A stretch of 64,000 bases of DNA from Bugulina stolonifera (GCA_935421135.1 OW285194.1:6646376-6710375); one strand, 5' to 3'; shown: positions 35,693 to 48,765, counted from the stretch's first letter. Numbers and translations are program-made. The notes: generated from the sequence alone by a model not told the origin.

Positions 35693-38600
35693 TCACTCAT
35701 GTTTAAACTTGTAATGAGAATAGGCTGATTGTCTATGGGGATAGTAAGAGTCACACTCAGGAAACGGGCAAACGAAAGAATCACAAAGTTTGCATTTGGC
35801 TATGACGGTCCTTTTTGCGACATTGAATTGAGCACAGGATTTCACTTTACACTTGGGACAAGTTGTGTTGAATAGTCTCAGGTTAGACTCAGCGTGCTCA
35901 GCTGTGATCGGCCCTTCACTGTCATCGGTCGCATGCTTTCTCGAATGTTTGAGAAGCTTCAGCTTGATGATTCTGCCACATATTAAGCACATATGTTGCT
36001 TATACTTGTGACAGGTAGGCGTGACACAGGTACCCCAAAACTTGTTGCATCTTTCAACAACATTCCTACATATGCACTTTAGCAGTTGAAGTTCTTGTAA
36101 TTCCACCGTAGTGGTAGGAGTGTTGAAAAGGAATCCTTTAGATTTGATTGGTTTGTTTAAGTGTTTGATGGAAACATGTACCCAAATGTTTTTATATACC
36201 TTATCAAACACTCTACATTCCGATTTCATGCACATATACACATGGCATAACTTGCATACTCCTAGCTTTTGATCAAGCCTCAAAACTACACAAGAATGAT
36301 TTTTACAATTGATGCAGACAGCGTTATAACATATGGTGTTAGCCTTCATATGTTCCTCAGTTACATCGCTGTTGCCCCTAACTTTATGTCTCTTGATATG
36401 GACAGCTCTCTTCCTCCTCAACACAGTTATACAGCAAAGTAGGCATGTGAATTTTCCACAGTCAGAGTCGCCACAAACTCCAAGGAAGTTGCCTTCCTTT
36501 TTCACATTCACGTTGTTTCCACAGGAGCTAAGTTAAAAGCCGCAGTTCTTTCTTTCTGTATTCTCTCTTGGAATCCTTGGTTACTGAAGGAAGATATGCT
36601 CCACTTTTCTCATATGTAGTTTTTGTACCACTAATTGGTTCTGTATGCAACACAGTGAAATAATCATCTGACGGCTCTGCAGAGATTTCAGTTGATGACA
36701 TAACACTTGCAAGACAACCCTCATTGGGCTCTGATACCTCCCTCGTCCTGAGATTTTTCACAGTTGCGGCATTTATTGGAGAGGTCTGTGGTAAGATACT
36801 CAGCATATCATCCTGTTATAAATATTTTGAGTACCTATATAGTGAGAAGTCAGCATTTTTATCCATATTCTACGTACAATATAATTATAAAGCTACAGAC
36901 TATAATTATTGATATTAATAGTTGTTCGATATAATACATGTAAATGTAGTTGTTTTCCCTTGAATCCTTCTTTTCTAATAAGAAGTAGGAATGAGTGTAA
37001 TTTGACAAGTGCACCCATAGGCTATTTCATCAATTCTAGCAAAATTATTTCCCTGATTTCAAGTTCTTTAGAATGTCTTTTGAAAACACTTGCCCATCCC
37101 TCACTTGTGTAGATACAGCTCTGTTGGTTAATAAAAGACACACACCAGTCTACCAGAAATGGAATCAGTTCCGTTCTACCAGCTTCATAAAATTCTTCTA
37201 CCAAATCCACAGTATACCTGATGATCTAAAACAAAGCATGACAGTAAGATGATTATTTGCTGGCAACTACACTGTAGATTACACGATTATACTCATTTCA
37301 AAATGAATTAAAATAAAATTTTTCCAGTTCTGTTGTAAATCCTTTAATCTAAAACTTGCTGTTGCCAAGCAACCAGAATATTTCAAAGCTACATTAAATA
37401 GTGGAAAATGACTTTCCTCTTTGTCTAACTGAAAAAAACAAACATAATTATAGTTAAGCACTTGTTGGTTGTGAGCATGGTAGAAACGAAGTAAGTACGG
37501 ACTGTGTACTTTTTCATACTGCCATTTCAGTCACAGCTGTTAACTTACATGATTGTAATATATTAAGGAACTACCATGACATCGCGCACAAAATGCATGT
37601 GATTTATTATATTTTTCTTACCTCTGATATCTGACACCATGTGACATTGTTGTGGTGAGACTTGGCTGATTTATAAGTTGGATGTTGTTCCAAGTAGTTC
37701 ATAAACTTTCTGCCATCTGTATATTTCTCTATTTCATATCTTTGGGATGTTGTTCCTAGCATAAAAATACAGTGCTTAACTTTCCTGTGGTACACAGAGT
37801 GAATCCATATGCTACAGATTGATTGTGCATGATGAAAACTTTCTGAAATAACAAAATATTTACAGAAAAAACTTTCTAGGTGCAAAGTCAAATTATTTAA
37901 GAAACCAGTAGGCAAAGGGCCACTGACCCAAATATTTACAAAGCCTTTTTGATGTAAATTCTGTATTGATTAATATCAATATTCTGTGTGGACTAATACT
38001 ATTAAAAATTGATTTTTATTTGATTACTGCCGAAATAAAAGTTATTTACCTAATGCTATTTCATGTTTTGGCCTTGAACCAATAGTACCAATGACAGTCA
38101 CCCACATGGCCTACAGTACTGACATACAGTAGTTGCATTGATATAGACACAGATTAATTTATCTTTATGTAGATTATTTAGTTGACTATCGCAAACCTGA
38201 TGCTTGGAGAACTTTCAAATGTTCCCAATATTTCATTGAATCCCACTCCGTTTCCTTGAATTCTTCTCCACCTTTCAGAAAAGTACATACTAGTCCTTTG
38301 AAGTGGTCCAGTATAGTTTCTTTTTTCTTATGTAACCTGTTTGATAAGTAGACTGCACCAGTTGGTTAAACAATGTAACCTGTACTTACAATACAGGTCA
38401 AATGGGTAAATTCAAGTTTATGCTGGCCTAGCCTTTAATCATTTTGCTGTACTCACTACATATCAATGTTAGAGCTAAATACGGTTTAATGATAATGATA
38501 TATACAATCATGTACAGGGCTTGGTATGTTTATGATATATTCTATAAACATTTCAGGTGTGCATGTATGCTCCTTTTATTTTGTAGTCTTCAAATACAAA

Positions 38601-38940
38601 TACTTTAACAATTCACCTGCTACCACAGTGAACATCACAATATGCACAGTTATGAAAATGAGAAGGATTCTAGTGCCACAGTGTTCCTCAGCTGCCTGAA
38701 AGTCTGCTCCATATTATTCTATTTTGAGCCAATAATACAGTATTATATTTTTCATTAGACAAGGCTTTCTGAAAGAGCTCCACTGTACTTTTGTGACTGC
38801 AAGTGTTTCAAAACCAACGAATTTCACAACCTCTAGTAACACAATAATTACCTGCAAGAGACACAAGCTAATATGATCTGTAAGGTAGACGGAGCAGCAG
38901 CGAATTTTAAAGTTGCACTGAGTGAGTCCATTGAGTCCAT
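35693..38940 (-). pseudogene. Family member C, broken by a 1-base insertion
   Basis: All five exons of the family are present: 38940-38852, 38336-38197, 37755-37622, 37225-37094 and 36812-35693. Lengths of exons 1-4 equal those of gene B. Compared with B and D, one extra T (plus strand) at 36529 in the first zinc motif turns LLTCSCG into LLT followed by a TAG stop (36528-36530). Downstream the second frame continues intact to the normal stop at 35693. Intron 4 has a GC donor (TGG|GCAAGT) where all paralogs have GT. The N-terminal domain plus linker, about 260 residues, is still readable. It may be a recent pseudogene, a truncated expressed protein or a sequencing error; only reads or transcripts can tell. 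Confidence 0.78.
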
Positions 38941-39989
38941 GATTCAGTGTAAGACTAATTATTAATGTGGTCAATTTTGCCAGCAAAACTACAAATGTTC
39001 TACTCTTTCACCTAAGTGATTGTGACTAGGTTTACACTAGTAGCAACAATGGAAGTGAGAAACAATAAAAATGTGAGGAATTAATAACATTAATTCTATA
39101 CGTAATTGTTTACATGGGTCACTCATATTTCAATATGGAATACCCAAATGACAGACACTGATGATGCATTTTCAATGATTCTTTAGTACAATATTAGTTC
39201 CACAAAGCAACTGTACCGATTGTGAATTTTGCCACTCTCTGAAACATGCATTGTAGATTGTCATTACTTCAAAGTAAATCGGCTCTTGGTGACGTGTTGC
39301 CTCACACGTGCAGTAGCTACCAGAATTATTTATAGTGACTTGGACAAAGTTCCATGAATTATAACTACATATAAGTAAAACTAGACATGCCAAAGGAAAG
39401 CTGTATCTATGACACCTACAGTGTACGCGTGTTGTATGCTTTGATACTCCAGAGAGGCACTCCATTTGAGTATTTTTCACTGTAGATGGCAATATTATTG
39501 AGCTCTAAAAATTAGTGTCATACCAAACAGAAATGGCGCCCAGTTTTCAAAGTCAGTGTTTCTAGGTCACTTTATTTTAGCAAAAAATGTGCTGTTTACC
39601 GACACTCGTAAAACTGTTCAGTGAGATTTAATTTTTACACTGATACTCTTAATAAAGAATAACATAGCATTCTTTACACTTGTACTATTCACAGCTACTA
39701 TAACTTTATAAATTTGAGACACATCCTTGAACTAGATGTATGCAACAAATTAGGTTATATTGTATCATGCGTGTGTTTTAGTCTTTCATAAATTTTGTCA
39801 ATTAATTAAATACATGTATATAAATTATTAAAATACACTTTGAATTAGGAAACATCTTTATGCGAGATGCACCATCTAAGGTCAAAAGGACACAAATGAA
39901 ATTAAGTTGAAAGACAGCATTGACATTATTCATATAATTTTCTTCGCTTGGAGTATGGAGTACGTTTTATCTTAGATTAAATTTACTCA

Positions 39990-42900
39990 TTACTCATGCT
40001 TAGCCTTGTAATGAAGATTGGCTGATTGACTATGGGAATAATAACAGTCACAGTTGGGAAATGGGCACACAAATGAATTACAAAGTTTGCATTTGGCTAT
40101 GACGGTCCTTTTTGCGACATTGAATTGAGCACAGGATTTCACTTTACACTTGGGACAAGTTGTGTTGTATAGTCTCAGGTTAGACTCAGCATGTTCAGCT
40201 GTGATCGGTCCTTCACTGCCGTTGGTTGCATGTTTTCTTATATGTTTTACAGGCTCCCACTTGATAGTTCTACCACATATTAAGCACATATGTTGCTTGT
40301 ACTTGTGACAGGCAGGTGTGACACATGCACCCCAAAACTTGCTGATTCTTTCAACAACATTCCCACAGACACACTTTAGCAGCTGAAGTTTTTGTAATTC
40401 CACCGTAGTAATAGGAGTGCTGAAAAGGAATCTTTTAGATTTGATTGGTTCGTCCAAGTGTTTGGTAGAAACATGGACCCAAACATTTTTATATATCTTC
40501 CCAAACATTCCACATTCCAATTTCATGCACATATACACATGACATAACTTGCATGCTCCTAGCTTTTGATCAAGCCTCAAAACTACACAGGAATAATTTT
40601 TACAGTTGACACAGGCAGCGTTATAACATTTAGTGTTAGCCTCGATGTGCTCTTCTGTTACATCGCTGTTGCCCTTAACTTGATGTCTTTTAATATGGAC
40701 AGCTCTTTTCTTTTTCAACACAGTTATGCAACAAAGTAGGCATGTAAATTTTTCACAGTCAGAGTTGCCACATACTCCGAAGAAGTTGCCTTCCTTTTTT
40801 ACATTCACATTGTTCCCACAGGAGCAAGTTAAAAGCCGCAGTTCTTTCTTTCTGTATTCTCCCTTGGGATCCTTGGTTACTGAAGGAAGATATGCTCCAC
40901 TTTTCTCATATGTAGCTTTTTTACCACTAATTGGTTCTGTATGCAACACAGTGAAATAATCATCTGATGCCTCTGCAGAGATTTCAGCTGATGATATAAC
41001 ACTTGCAGGATGACCTTCTTCAAACTCTGATGCCTCCTTCGTCCTGAGATTTTTCGCAGTTGCAGCATTTATTGGGGAGGTCTGTGGTAAGATACTCAGC
41101 ATATCATCCTGTTATAAATATTTTGAATACCTATATAGTGAGAACTCAGCATCTACATGTATATGCACATTCTAACTTCAAGCTCTATAGCATATTTTTC
41201 AAAGACACTTACCCATCCATCACTTGTATAAATGCAGCTCTGCTGGTTAATAAATGACACACACCAGTCTACCAGAAACTGAACCAGTTCAGTTCTACCA
41301 GTATCATAACATTCTTCTACCAAATCTACTGTGAACTTGATGATCTAAAACAAAGGATGACAGACAAGAGAAATACGGCGTGTATAACATAATTTATGCA
41401 TACAGTTCTGCTGGCTCATTTCAAGCTGAATCAAAGTATCCTTCTAAATCCATTGTGAGTCCTTCAATCTGGAATTCGCTTTATAAAGCAACCAGAAAAT
41501 TGAAGTTGTAAATAGTGAACATTAATTTCCCCTTAAGGAGAGAGAGTTCAAAAGAGCAAATATTTGGTTGAACGCTTGCTGACTGCGAGCTCAGTGGAAA
41601 AGAAGTTGATACATCCTGTGTAGACTGTATAATTTTACAGCTGCTATCTGGTATTATTACAACAACCATTACAACATTTAAAATGTGATTTATCGCCTCT
41701 TTCTTACCTCTGATATCTGACACCATGTGACATTGTTGTGGTGAGACTTTGCTGATTTATAAGTTGGATGTTGTTCCAATTGTTTCATAAATTTTCTGCT
41801 ATCTGTATATTTCTCTATATCACATCTCTGGTGGATTGTGTCTAGCAAATATTACAGTGCATGAGATTATAATGTTTTGCTATGGGTTGCTCACACCGGT
41901 GCTAATATTAGCACAAGTATGGGAAGTGTTTGGTAGTGGTAGTGGACTGCCAATTTGTACTCCCACCATTACATAAATAGTAAACAGTTATTAGCTCTTA
42001 TTAGTGTTGTAGAGGACCTCGGCGATGCTTAGGCTCAATAAAGAGTCAAAGGTCGGCGTAGGTTCGATGGTTGACACTCCTAGGAGTGTAGAAAGTGTCA
42101 ATGTTGAACTGGGGACGTAGGCCCGATGCTTAGCCTCATTGGAGTGTCAAGGATCACATATCCATATCACATTACTGGTAAACTCTCTCTGTTGTACAAA
42201 TGACCCAACATACTAATGAGTACCTGTACGGCATGTGCAATTGGACTGTCAACCATGCAGTGCCTTTCAATAACCCATCGTGTTGGTAAAAAGATTAATT
42301 TCTTGATTAAGATTTTTGCACAATAATATGGTTGCTACCTCCTACAATAGACGCCACTTTACAAATAGTTAATCAAATTCAAAGATCTTAAAGCTTTCTT
42401 CATTGAATAGAAGTTTTTAAGGCTGATTATTTCTTTGGCACTTTGATTATATAATTAATTAGAAATCAAATTTGATTACTAAACATATATCAATCAAGGT
42501 CACTAGTTAACTAGTACTGTGCTAACTGATGGACAATGGAGTCGTTCCTCATGTGTATCTGAGCCTTGAGAAACAGAATTATTAATTAAAGCCCTATAGT
42601 TAGCATACTTATACAGACATGTAGCTTACCTGATGGACATAATACTGTCAAATAATCAGAACAGTTCATTTGATTCCACTCAGCTTCCATGGATTGATAG
42701 TCTTTCTTTAAGAAAATGATGATCAACTCTTTAAGGTTTTCTGGTACAGTCCCATCATCTTTTCTGAACCTGAAAAGCATTGAACCCATTATTAATACTC
42801 ATGGCCACTCATCTCAGCGGTCCTGTAAACCTCTTTGAGCTCCTCTCTCTAATCTACATGTACGTTGCAATCATTGTATATACATGTATATGGTAGGGAG

Positions 42901-43125
42901 TTAATAAAGGTTGAAAGATTTTCAAGCAGATTTGCTCAATGACTAGTTAGGATGGCAATATTCTACACAGAAATTTGAAAATTACATATTTATGGTCACC
43001 AGTGGTAATAGGACAGGTATAAGATACTTGCACAGTACATAGTGAAGTAAATCTCACCTGCTAGTAATGCAAGCCAATACAACTTTCACAGTAAAGCTAT
43101 CCTTATTAGTACACTGTGTAGCCAT
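39990..43125 (-). CDS. Family member D: helical N-terminal domain plus twin Cys/His modules (intact)
   Basis: Exons: 43125-43058, 42769-42630, 41841-41708, 41344-41213 and 41108-39990 (stop), phases 2, 1, 0, 0, about 530 residues. Exon 5 is closely related to B and C (372 residues, same linker and same module order), while exon 1 (MATQCTNKDSFTVKV) and exon 2 (FRKDDGTVPENLKEL) are clearly different from the near-identical B/C versions. This mosaic suggests different duplication ages or gene conversion in the 3' part. Module 1 starts LLTCSCGNNVNVKKEGNFFG and module 2 starts LLKCVCGNVVERISKFWG. The AATAAA position conserved in B and C reads AAGAAA here. Function is unknown. Confidence 0.82.
42025..42157 (+). 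repeat. Degenerate direct repeat in intron 2 of gene D
   Basis: CGATGCTTAGGCTCAATAAA...GTCAAAGGTC near 42025-42055 recurs as CGATGCTTAGCCTCATTGGA...GTCAAGGATC near 42132-42157. In between is another imperfect GGTTCGATGGTTGACACTCC copy with a CTAGGAGTG palindrome. It is a small local repeat of unknown origin. Confidence 0.4.
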
Positions 43126-43568
43126 GCTTTAATAGTAAAACCGCTTTTACCTGCAAAGCAATTCCTATTACTATAACTATAAGTGTTTGCAATTGATTGT
43201 CTATCACAATGTTTGTGAAGAAAACATGTCAACAATTTAAAAGAATTTATAATCATTCATGGATTTAAAATTTAGAGTACTTCATTTTATTACATCATGT
43301 ATATTGTAATTTGTCAATGTTCTTCTTGTGAACAACATGTAAAGACAGTTTGACTATGGAGAGTAGTTTTGATTGGTCAGAGCAACATGGGAAAGAAAAA
43401 AAACCTGCCAACCATGCCAACTAATATTATTATGATACAAAGTATCGAGGGATGGATGACAGCCACCAGAAAATCATCCTATGGTTGCTGTGGAGTGATA
43501 TGCATGGTGAAGAAGCAAGGGACTGGGAGATTGGCTAGGTTGTGTTGGCGTGATTTTGTAACATAAAA

Positions 43569-43635
43569 GACTGTATCGGGTCATAGAGAGTAGAAACTGT
43601 TTCTACTCTCTACGGCCCAGAACAGTCTGGCAGGA
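43569..43635. repeat. Short inverted repeat hairpin
   Basis: TAGAGAGTAGAAAC (43584-43597) pairs perfectly with GTTTCTACTCTCTA (43599-43612), with weaker outer pairing of AGACTGT to ACAGTCT at the edges. It is probably a small palindromic element; no coding exon lies nearby. Confidence 0.5.
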
Positions 43636-43934
43636 AGCAGCAAAGGCTGTAGTGGAGCATTGGCTCGTTAGGCAGAGAATGTACTTGATAATCTACTGTT
43701 TGTAGTAAACAGCAATTAAACAGTGCCGTTTAATTAGTAAGAGTACTTGATTGAGCTATAGTCCACGATTAGAAGCTGAAGTAAAGGGTGTGCTAAAGGG
43801 ACACAAAATTGATCCGAATCAATTTTGCACTTTGCGCATTTTGCAATTACATATATGTTAGAACTTTGTGAAATCACAAGTTTATTGTATGTTGTAAATT
43901 GTTAATGCTGAAGAATGCAAATCGAGTGTTGATC

Positions 43935-44174
43935 TTGATTTGCTTTTTTAGAGTGGCAGCTCATAGGGCACACCCACTAGAGTCTCCCCATTCTCTCGTT
44001 TGGCAAATGCACACACCGTGGTCGTGGTCGAGGTCGAGGTCGAGGTCAAAGGTCAAGGTCGAGGGGCAACGGCACAAATTGAAACAATAGGTCTTTCCGT
44101 TTTTCGTTATGCAATTCCCTTGACTCTAGTGGGTGTGCTCTATGAGGTGCCACTCTAAAAAAGCAAATCAAGGC
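43935..44174. mobile_element. Inverted-repeat element with a GGTCGA tract
   Basis: Arms of about 51 bases pair with few mismatches. The left arm runs from CTTGATTTGC through TAGAGTGGCAGCTCATAG to CACCCACTAGAGTC; the right arm is its reverse complement, ending at AAAGCAAATCAAG. Between them is a (GGTCGA)n/GGTCAA simple tract at about 44017-44063. The right arm and what follows also match 46505-46750 near gene F. Confidence 0.6.
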
Positions 44175-44737
44175 AATGAGAACCTTTGAAATGTGAGTCC
44201 AGAAAGTTGGCTGAAATGGAGGAGCATTATTCAGAAATAGAAGATAAATCCTGAGTGATTGTGAATTATATCGCAATGAATAGATGAAGCCTGATTGTTA
44301 TTAAGCTCAATTTTGAGCTGAAGCATGGTGTAGTAACCACTGGTCAAAATATACAATCATTGGTTGACTTATGGCCCATGCATAATTACGCAGCCTACAA
44401 AAAACACTGCCTACATTTAACATACATCTAGAAATGCAACTAAATTCAACTGCATAATTACGCAGCCTACAAAAAACACTGCCTACATTTAATATACATG
44501 TAAAAATGCAACTAAATTCAACTGCATTTTTTTGCATTTCTACACGTATGTTAAATGTAGGCAGTGTTTTTGTAGGTTGCGTAATCACATGTATGTTGTA
44601 TAACTCTGTGGATATGAACATTGTCGTACAGTAAAAAAAATATTCCAATAATTGCTTGCAAGAATTTATCTATTGGTATTTAGCAATGATTTTAATACAT
44701 AAAAATTAAGACTTGCTTGACGAACAATTTACAAAAT
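44127..44737. repeat. 3' flank of E, duplicated downstream of gene F
   Basis: Sequence downstream of the E remnant matches 46505-46949 downstream of gene F, including the TGCCACTCTAARAAGCAAA block and the block containing TTTTGAGCTGAAGCAT. E and F therefore arose from one duplicated unit that included noncoding DNA. The E copy is longer because of the added repeat at 44384-44585. Confidence 0.6.
44384..44585. repeat. Two direct copies plus one inverted copy of a 73-base unit
   Basis: The unit holds GCAGCCTACAAAAAACACTG, then CCTACATTTAA and ATGCAACTAAATTCAACTGCAT. Copies 1 (about 44384-44456) and 2 (about 44457-44529) are head-to-tail. A third copy, about 44520-44585, is inverted, so copy 2 and copy 3 form a hairpin with a TTTTTT turn. 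This suggests a palindromic element that was duplicated in tandem. Confidence 0.65.
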
Positions 44738-45620
44738 CTATGAATGCTTTATCCTATAGTGTTGTCGTAACTGACCACCTTTCTTATACTTCTTTTCACA
44801 GTTCGGTACCATACAAATATAGAAGCCGCAACATTTGCAGTGAGCTCGACTTTGTTTGCTCAGTCTGGTACATTGACAAGATCCCTGCCGACCACACTGA
44901 CCGCACACTTTGTTGTGGAGTCTTAAGTTAGATTCTAGATGATTTGCTGTGATCTCTCCCTTACTTGTCACTTCATGTTGACCCAAATGCATACGAAAAT
45001 TCTTTGCAGTCTCAATTAAATAACCGCAAACCAGACAAATGTGACTCTTACATTTATCAATGAGGATTTATCACACTTCTCAGAGAACTTTCCATACCTC
45101 TCAGACATATTTCCACAGGCACACCTCAATAATCGAAGTTCTGAGGATTCTTTTGGTGCAACAGAACGTTCTGAATGGGATGATACAAGTTCTTCTGTAA
45201 TTGCCTTTTTTAAATGTTTACTTTTAACATGATGATAAATTTGCATTCTTGTTCCAATTTTCTGGCAGCCGGGGTGTTTACATAAGCACACTTTGCATAG
45301 TTTGAATTTTGTCCTCTCCTGACGATGCGTTAATTCCTGGAGACAATGTGTCCTTTCGCAGTTTTGGCACACGCCGTTAAAGAGCTTAGAGTTTGTCTTA
45401 ATATGTTCTTTTGTAACAACGCTGCTACCCTCGACTGCATGGAGTTCTATATTATGATAAAGGCGGTGTGCATCAACAACACTAGCACAACATAATAGGC
45501 AGGTGAACTTTGCACAATCAGAGCTATCACAAAGACCATAAAAGTTTCCCTTTCTTTTCAGATTCATCTTTCCACAAGAAAATCTTAGAAGGAATAACTT
45601 TCCAACTTTATCTACATGTA
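44738..45620 (-). pseudogene. Family member E: headless zinc-module remnant
   Basis: Only the exon-5 zinc region remains, starting about KLFLLRFSCGKMNLKRKGNF. The first ligand Cys of module 1 is Phe (RFSCG instead of RCSCG). The frame runs 45567-45016 and then shifts within module 2, near the sequence for KCDKSSLIN, continuing in another frame to the stop at 44738 (YRIKHS). None of exons 1-4, nor the normal exon-5 start with its linker, is found upstream to 46000. Closest to gene F. It is most probably a dead partial duplicate. Confidence 0.78.
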
Positions 45621-46949
45621 CCTCAGATGCACGAGATTACAGAATACATGTTGTCAGACAAGTAGCGTAATAAAAAGCATACAATCTTGACAAATACAAA
45701 TGAAAACATATTTACACGTAATTCACACCACAACGTGCACAATAATGAAAAAGTTTAATGTTTCGCTATAATTACTGTCGTTCAACACGTTGTCTCGACA
45801 CTGGACACAAAAATAATATTTGTTAGCAGTACAGGGGCAAAAGCAGGGTTTAAAATTTTCAGATTAGACAGATTAGACATAAAGCCTAAATCGAGAATTG
45901 TTGCCCGAGCTCCCTTTTGTTCCCTGTACTGCCAGGAGCCCTTCAAATCTGAGAACTCTGTGTGCACGATGTCTGAAAGTGAGCGTCTGGGTCACATTTG
46001 TTAATGTGCCTTTACCTCATAACTCGACTCTTTAATCACCTTCATTGTACTTCTAGCCAGATATTTGCTCCAAAATTCTGTCGAAGCAGTTTCATCCTTT
46101 TATCACATAATGATAAGTCTATGTTTATCAAAGCATAAGTATATTAACTAAAGCAAATAAACCTACCTATACCAAGGTATACAGTATATATTGATTCACA
46201 GTTTTGATGGCTAGACACAAAAATCAATCTAATAGTGGCTAAATTATAGTATACATGCAGACTTTTGGACAGCAGAATTTGTACTGTCAAGTCTGATTTG
46301 GAGTTATATAATTCAGCTTAGTGTAGTATATGCATTGTAGCAAGAGTTTTAGTAGCAGTTGAAGTTTTAGTAGGAAAAAAGTAGATTCAAATTTAGAATC
46401 AGAGTATGAAGAATAGTGATGCTGTCACAGGAACTAGTAGATAAGAACAAGACAAGAGAATTGCATAACGAAAGACAGAAAGACAGAGACATGTCTACTA
46501 TCTAAGGAGGAGACTCCAGTGGGTGCACTCCATGAGCTGCCACTCTAAGAAGCAAACCAAAACCATGAAAACATCTGAAATGTATGTCCAGAAAGTTGTC
46601 TGGATAAATACTCAGTGATTGTTAATTATATCGCAATAAGTGGATGAAGTTTGATTGTTATCAAGCCAAATTTTGAGCTGAAGCATAGTGTAGTAAACAT
46701 TGGTCAAGATATATAATCATTGGTTGACTTATGAACCATGTACAATGTACATGTATCTGTGCCACTGAGGGCGAGCAGTTCAATTGGGTTGAACTTCTAT
46801 GCTAAAATATAGGCAGTGTATAACCCAGCCATGATGAATATGAAATTACAGTAAAAAGCCGTTTTCATTATTACTTGCATGGATTCATTTATTGAGTGTT
46901 TAAAAAAATGTTATAGTACACAAAGTTATGATCTTTTTACAAAAATCTA
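45621..46949. other. Intergenic region between E and gene F
   Basis: No exon is supported. The part from about 46505 is the 3' flank of gene F that is also found downstream of E. TTTATT at 46888-46893 would give an AATAAA signal 57 bases past the stop of F. Confidence 0.5.
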
Positions 46950-48613
46950 TCAATGCTTTGTCGTATAATGCTGTTGAAATGCATTATGTTTCCTATATTT
47001 CTTTTCACAGTTCGGCATCATACAAATAAAGAAACGACAGCATCTGCAGCGAGCTCGACTTTGTTCGTTCATTCTGGTATATAGACAAGAGCCCTGCTGA
47101 CCACACTGTCCACAGACTTTTTTGTGTAGTTTTAAGTTGGATTCTAGATGTTTCTCTGTAATCTCTCCCTTGCTTGTCACTTCATGTTGACCCAAATGAA
47201 TGCGCAATCTCTTTGTAGTCAGGACTAATTGACCGCAAATCAGACACATGTAACCCTCACATTTATCAGATGAGGGTTTACCACACTTCCCCCAGAACTT
47301 ACCGTACCTCTCAGGCATATTTCCACAGGCACACCTCAATAAATGAAGCTCTGAGGATTCTTTTGGTGCAACAGAAGGGTCTGAACTCGGTGATGCAATT
47401 CCTTTAGCATTAATTGCCTTTTCTAAATGTTCACTTTGAAGATGATGATTAAGCTGCATTCTTGTACCAAATTTCTGACAGCCAGGGCGGTTGCATATGC
47501 TCACGTTGCATAGTTTACATCGGGCCATGTTCTGAGGATGCGTTAAATTCTGGAGACAGTTTGTCTTTTCACAATTTGGGCAAATGCTATTAAAGAGTTT
47601 AGAATTCATCTCAATGTGTTCTTTTGTAACAACACTGCTACCACCCACTGCATGGAGTGCCATATGACCATGGCGTCCTGCTTGAACAACGCTAGAACAG
47701 CATAGCGAGCAGGTTAACTTTCCACAATCGAAGCTACCACACACACCATAAAAGTTTCCCTATCTTTTCAGATTCATCTTGCCACACGAGCATCTTAAGA
47801 GAGATAACTTCTCACTTTCATATGCCTTCGAAATATCTCTAGCATCTCTAGCATCTCTCGCATCTCTCAAACTAAGATCTTCTTTCGCTTTTGAACTTTC
47901 ATGACTGGAACTCATTTTGTCTACTATCATTGTTCTGGAAAGATGTCTGTGAGGTTCCCATTCTGGAATATTTGACAGGGATTCAGATGGCGGCCAATTG
48001 TTTATATAGTCTTCTTTGACAGATCCTGGTTCTTGATTCTCATCAGTGTTATCTTGTGATAGAATACTTGCTGCATGAGTTGGGGCAGGTTTAGAACTAA
48101 GACTTCGTGTACACGGCAAGATTGTCAACATATCAGCCTGTTATAAAAAAGTTTAGCATGTATGGGGAACATCGCAAGATCACACTAAAGTCGCATCCTA
48201 TATCTATAATGATGCTTAGTCTTCATATTTGAATGTCGTACTATATTATACATACATTGTTATAAGAAGTACATTGAAAAGTGGAGGATATTATACAAGC
48301 AAAAATCTCTTTCAAAGTTACCCACTGACAAAAACATATTTCCTTGTGAGAAGAAAAGGAGTAGAGCTGAAGGACTTGTGTGGCCCAAAATGATTAACTG
48401 TGTCTATGCAAAAGAAATTGATCAGAAGTTTCCACAAAATCAGAAACTTCAGGCTGTGCAACCAGATTTAAGAAAATAATATTGACCTAATAACAGTCCA
48501 TGCTTTTTTCAAAGATTTTATGGCTAATTTGCAGAAGAAAGGTTGTTCTAACTACTAAACGCACATAATAGGCCTATTCGGATATTGCACCGTGCAAGCT
48601 TATAAAATAGCAA

Positions 48614-48765
48614 TCTGCAGCAATAACAATATATTTTATTCAATAATATAGCGCTAGCTATAACGCAAGGCAAGGCAAGGCATACCTGGCAATAATAATA
48701 TAAAGAATATTCACTTAGCGAGGGGATTCCCCTTCAGAGCAAGCACTCAAGTTGTATTCGGATAG
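48614..48765 (+). repeat. Dispersed 130-base repeat, copy 2
   Basis: Related to 33427-33560 and 56941-57060 and in the same orientation. It shares AATCTGCAGCAATA, TTTTATTCAATAAT, GCGCTAGCTATAACGC and GCAATAATAATAT blocks, plus a small GCAAG expansion. It lies in intron 4 of gene F. Confidence 0.6.
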
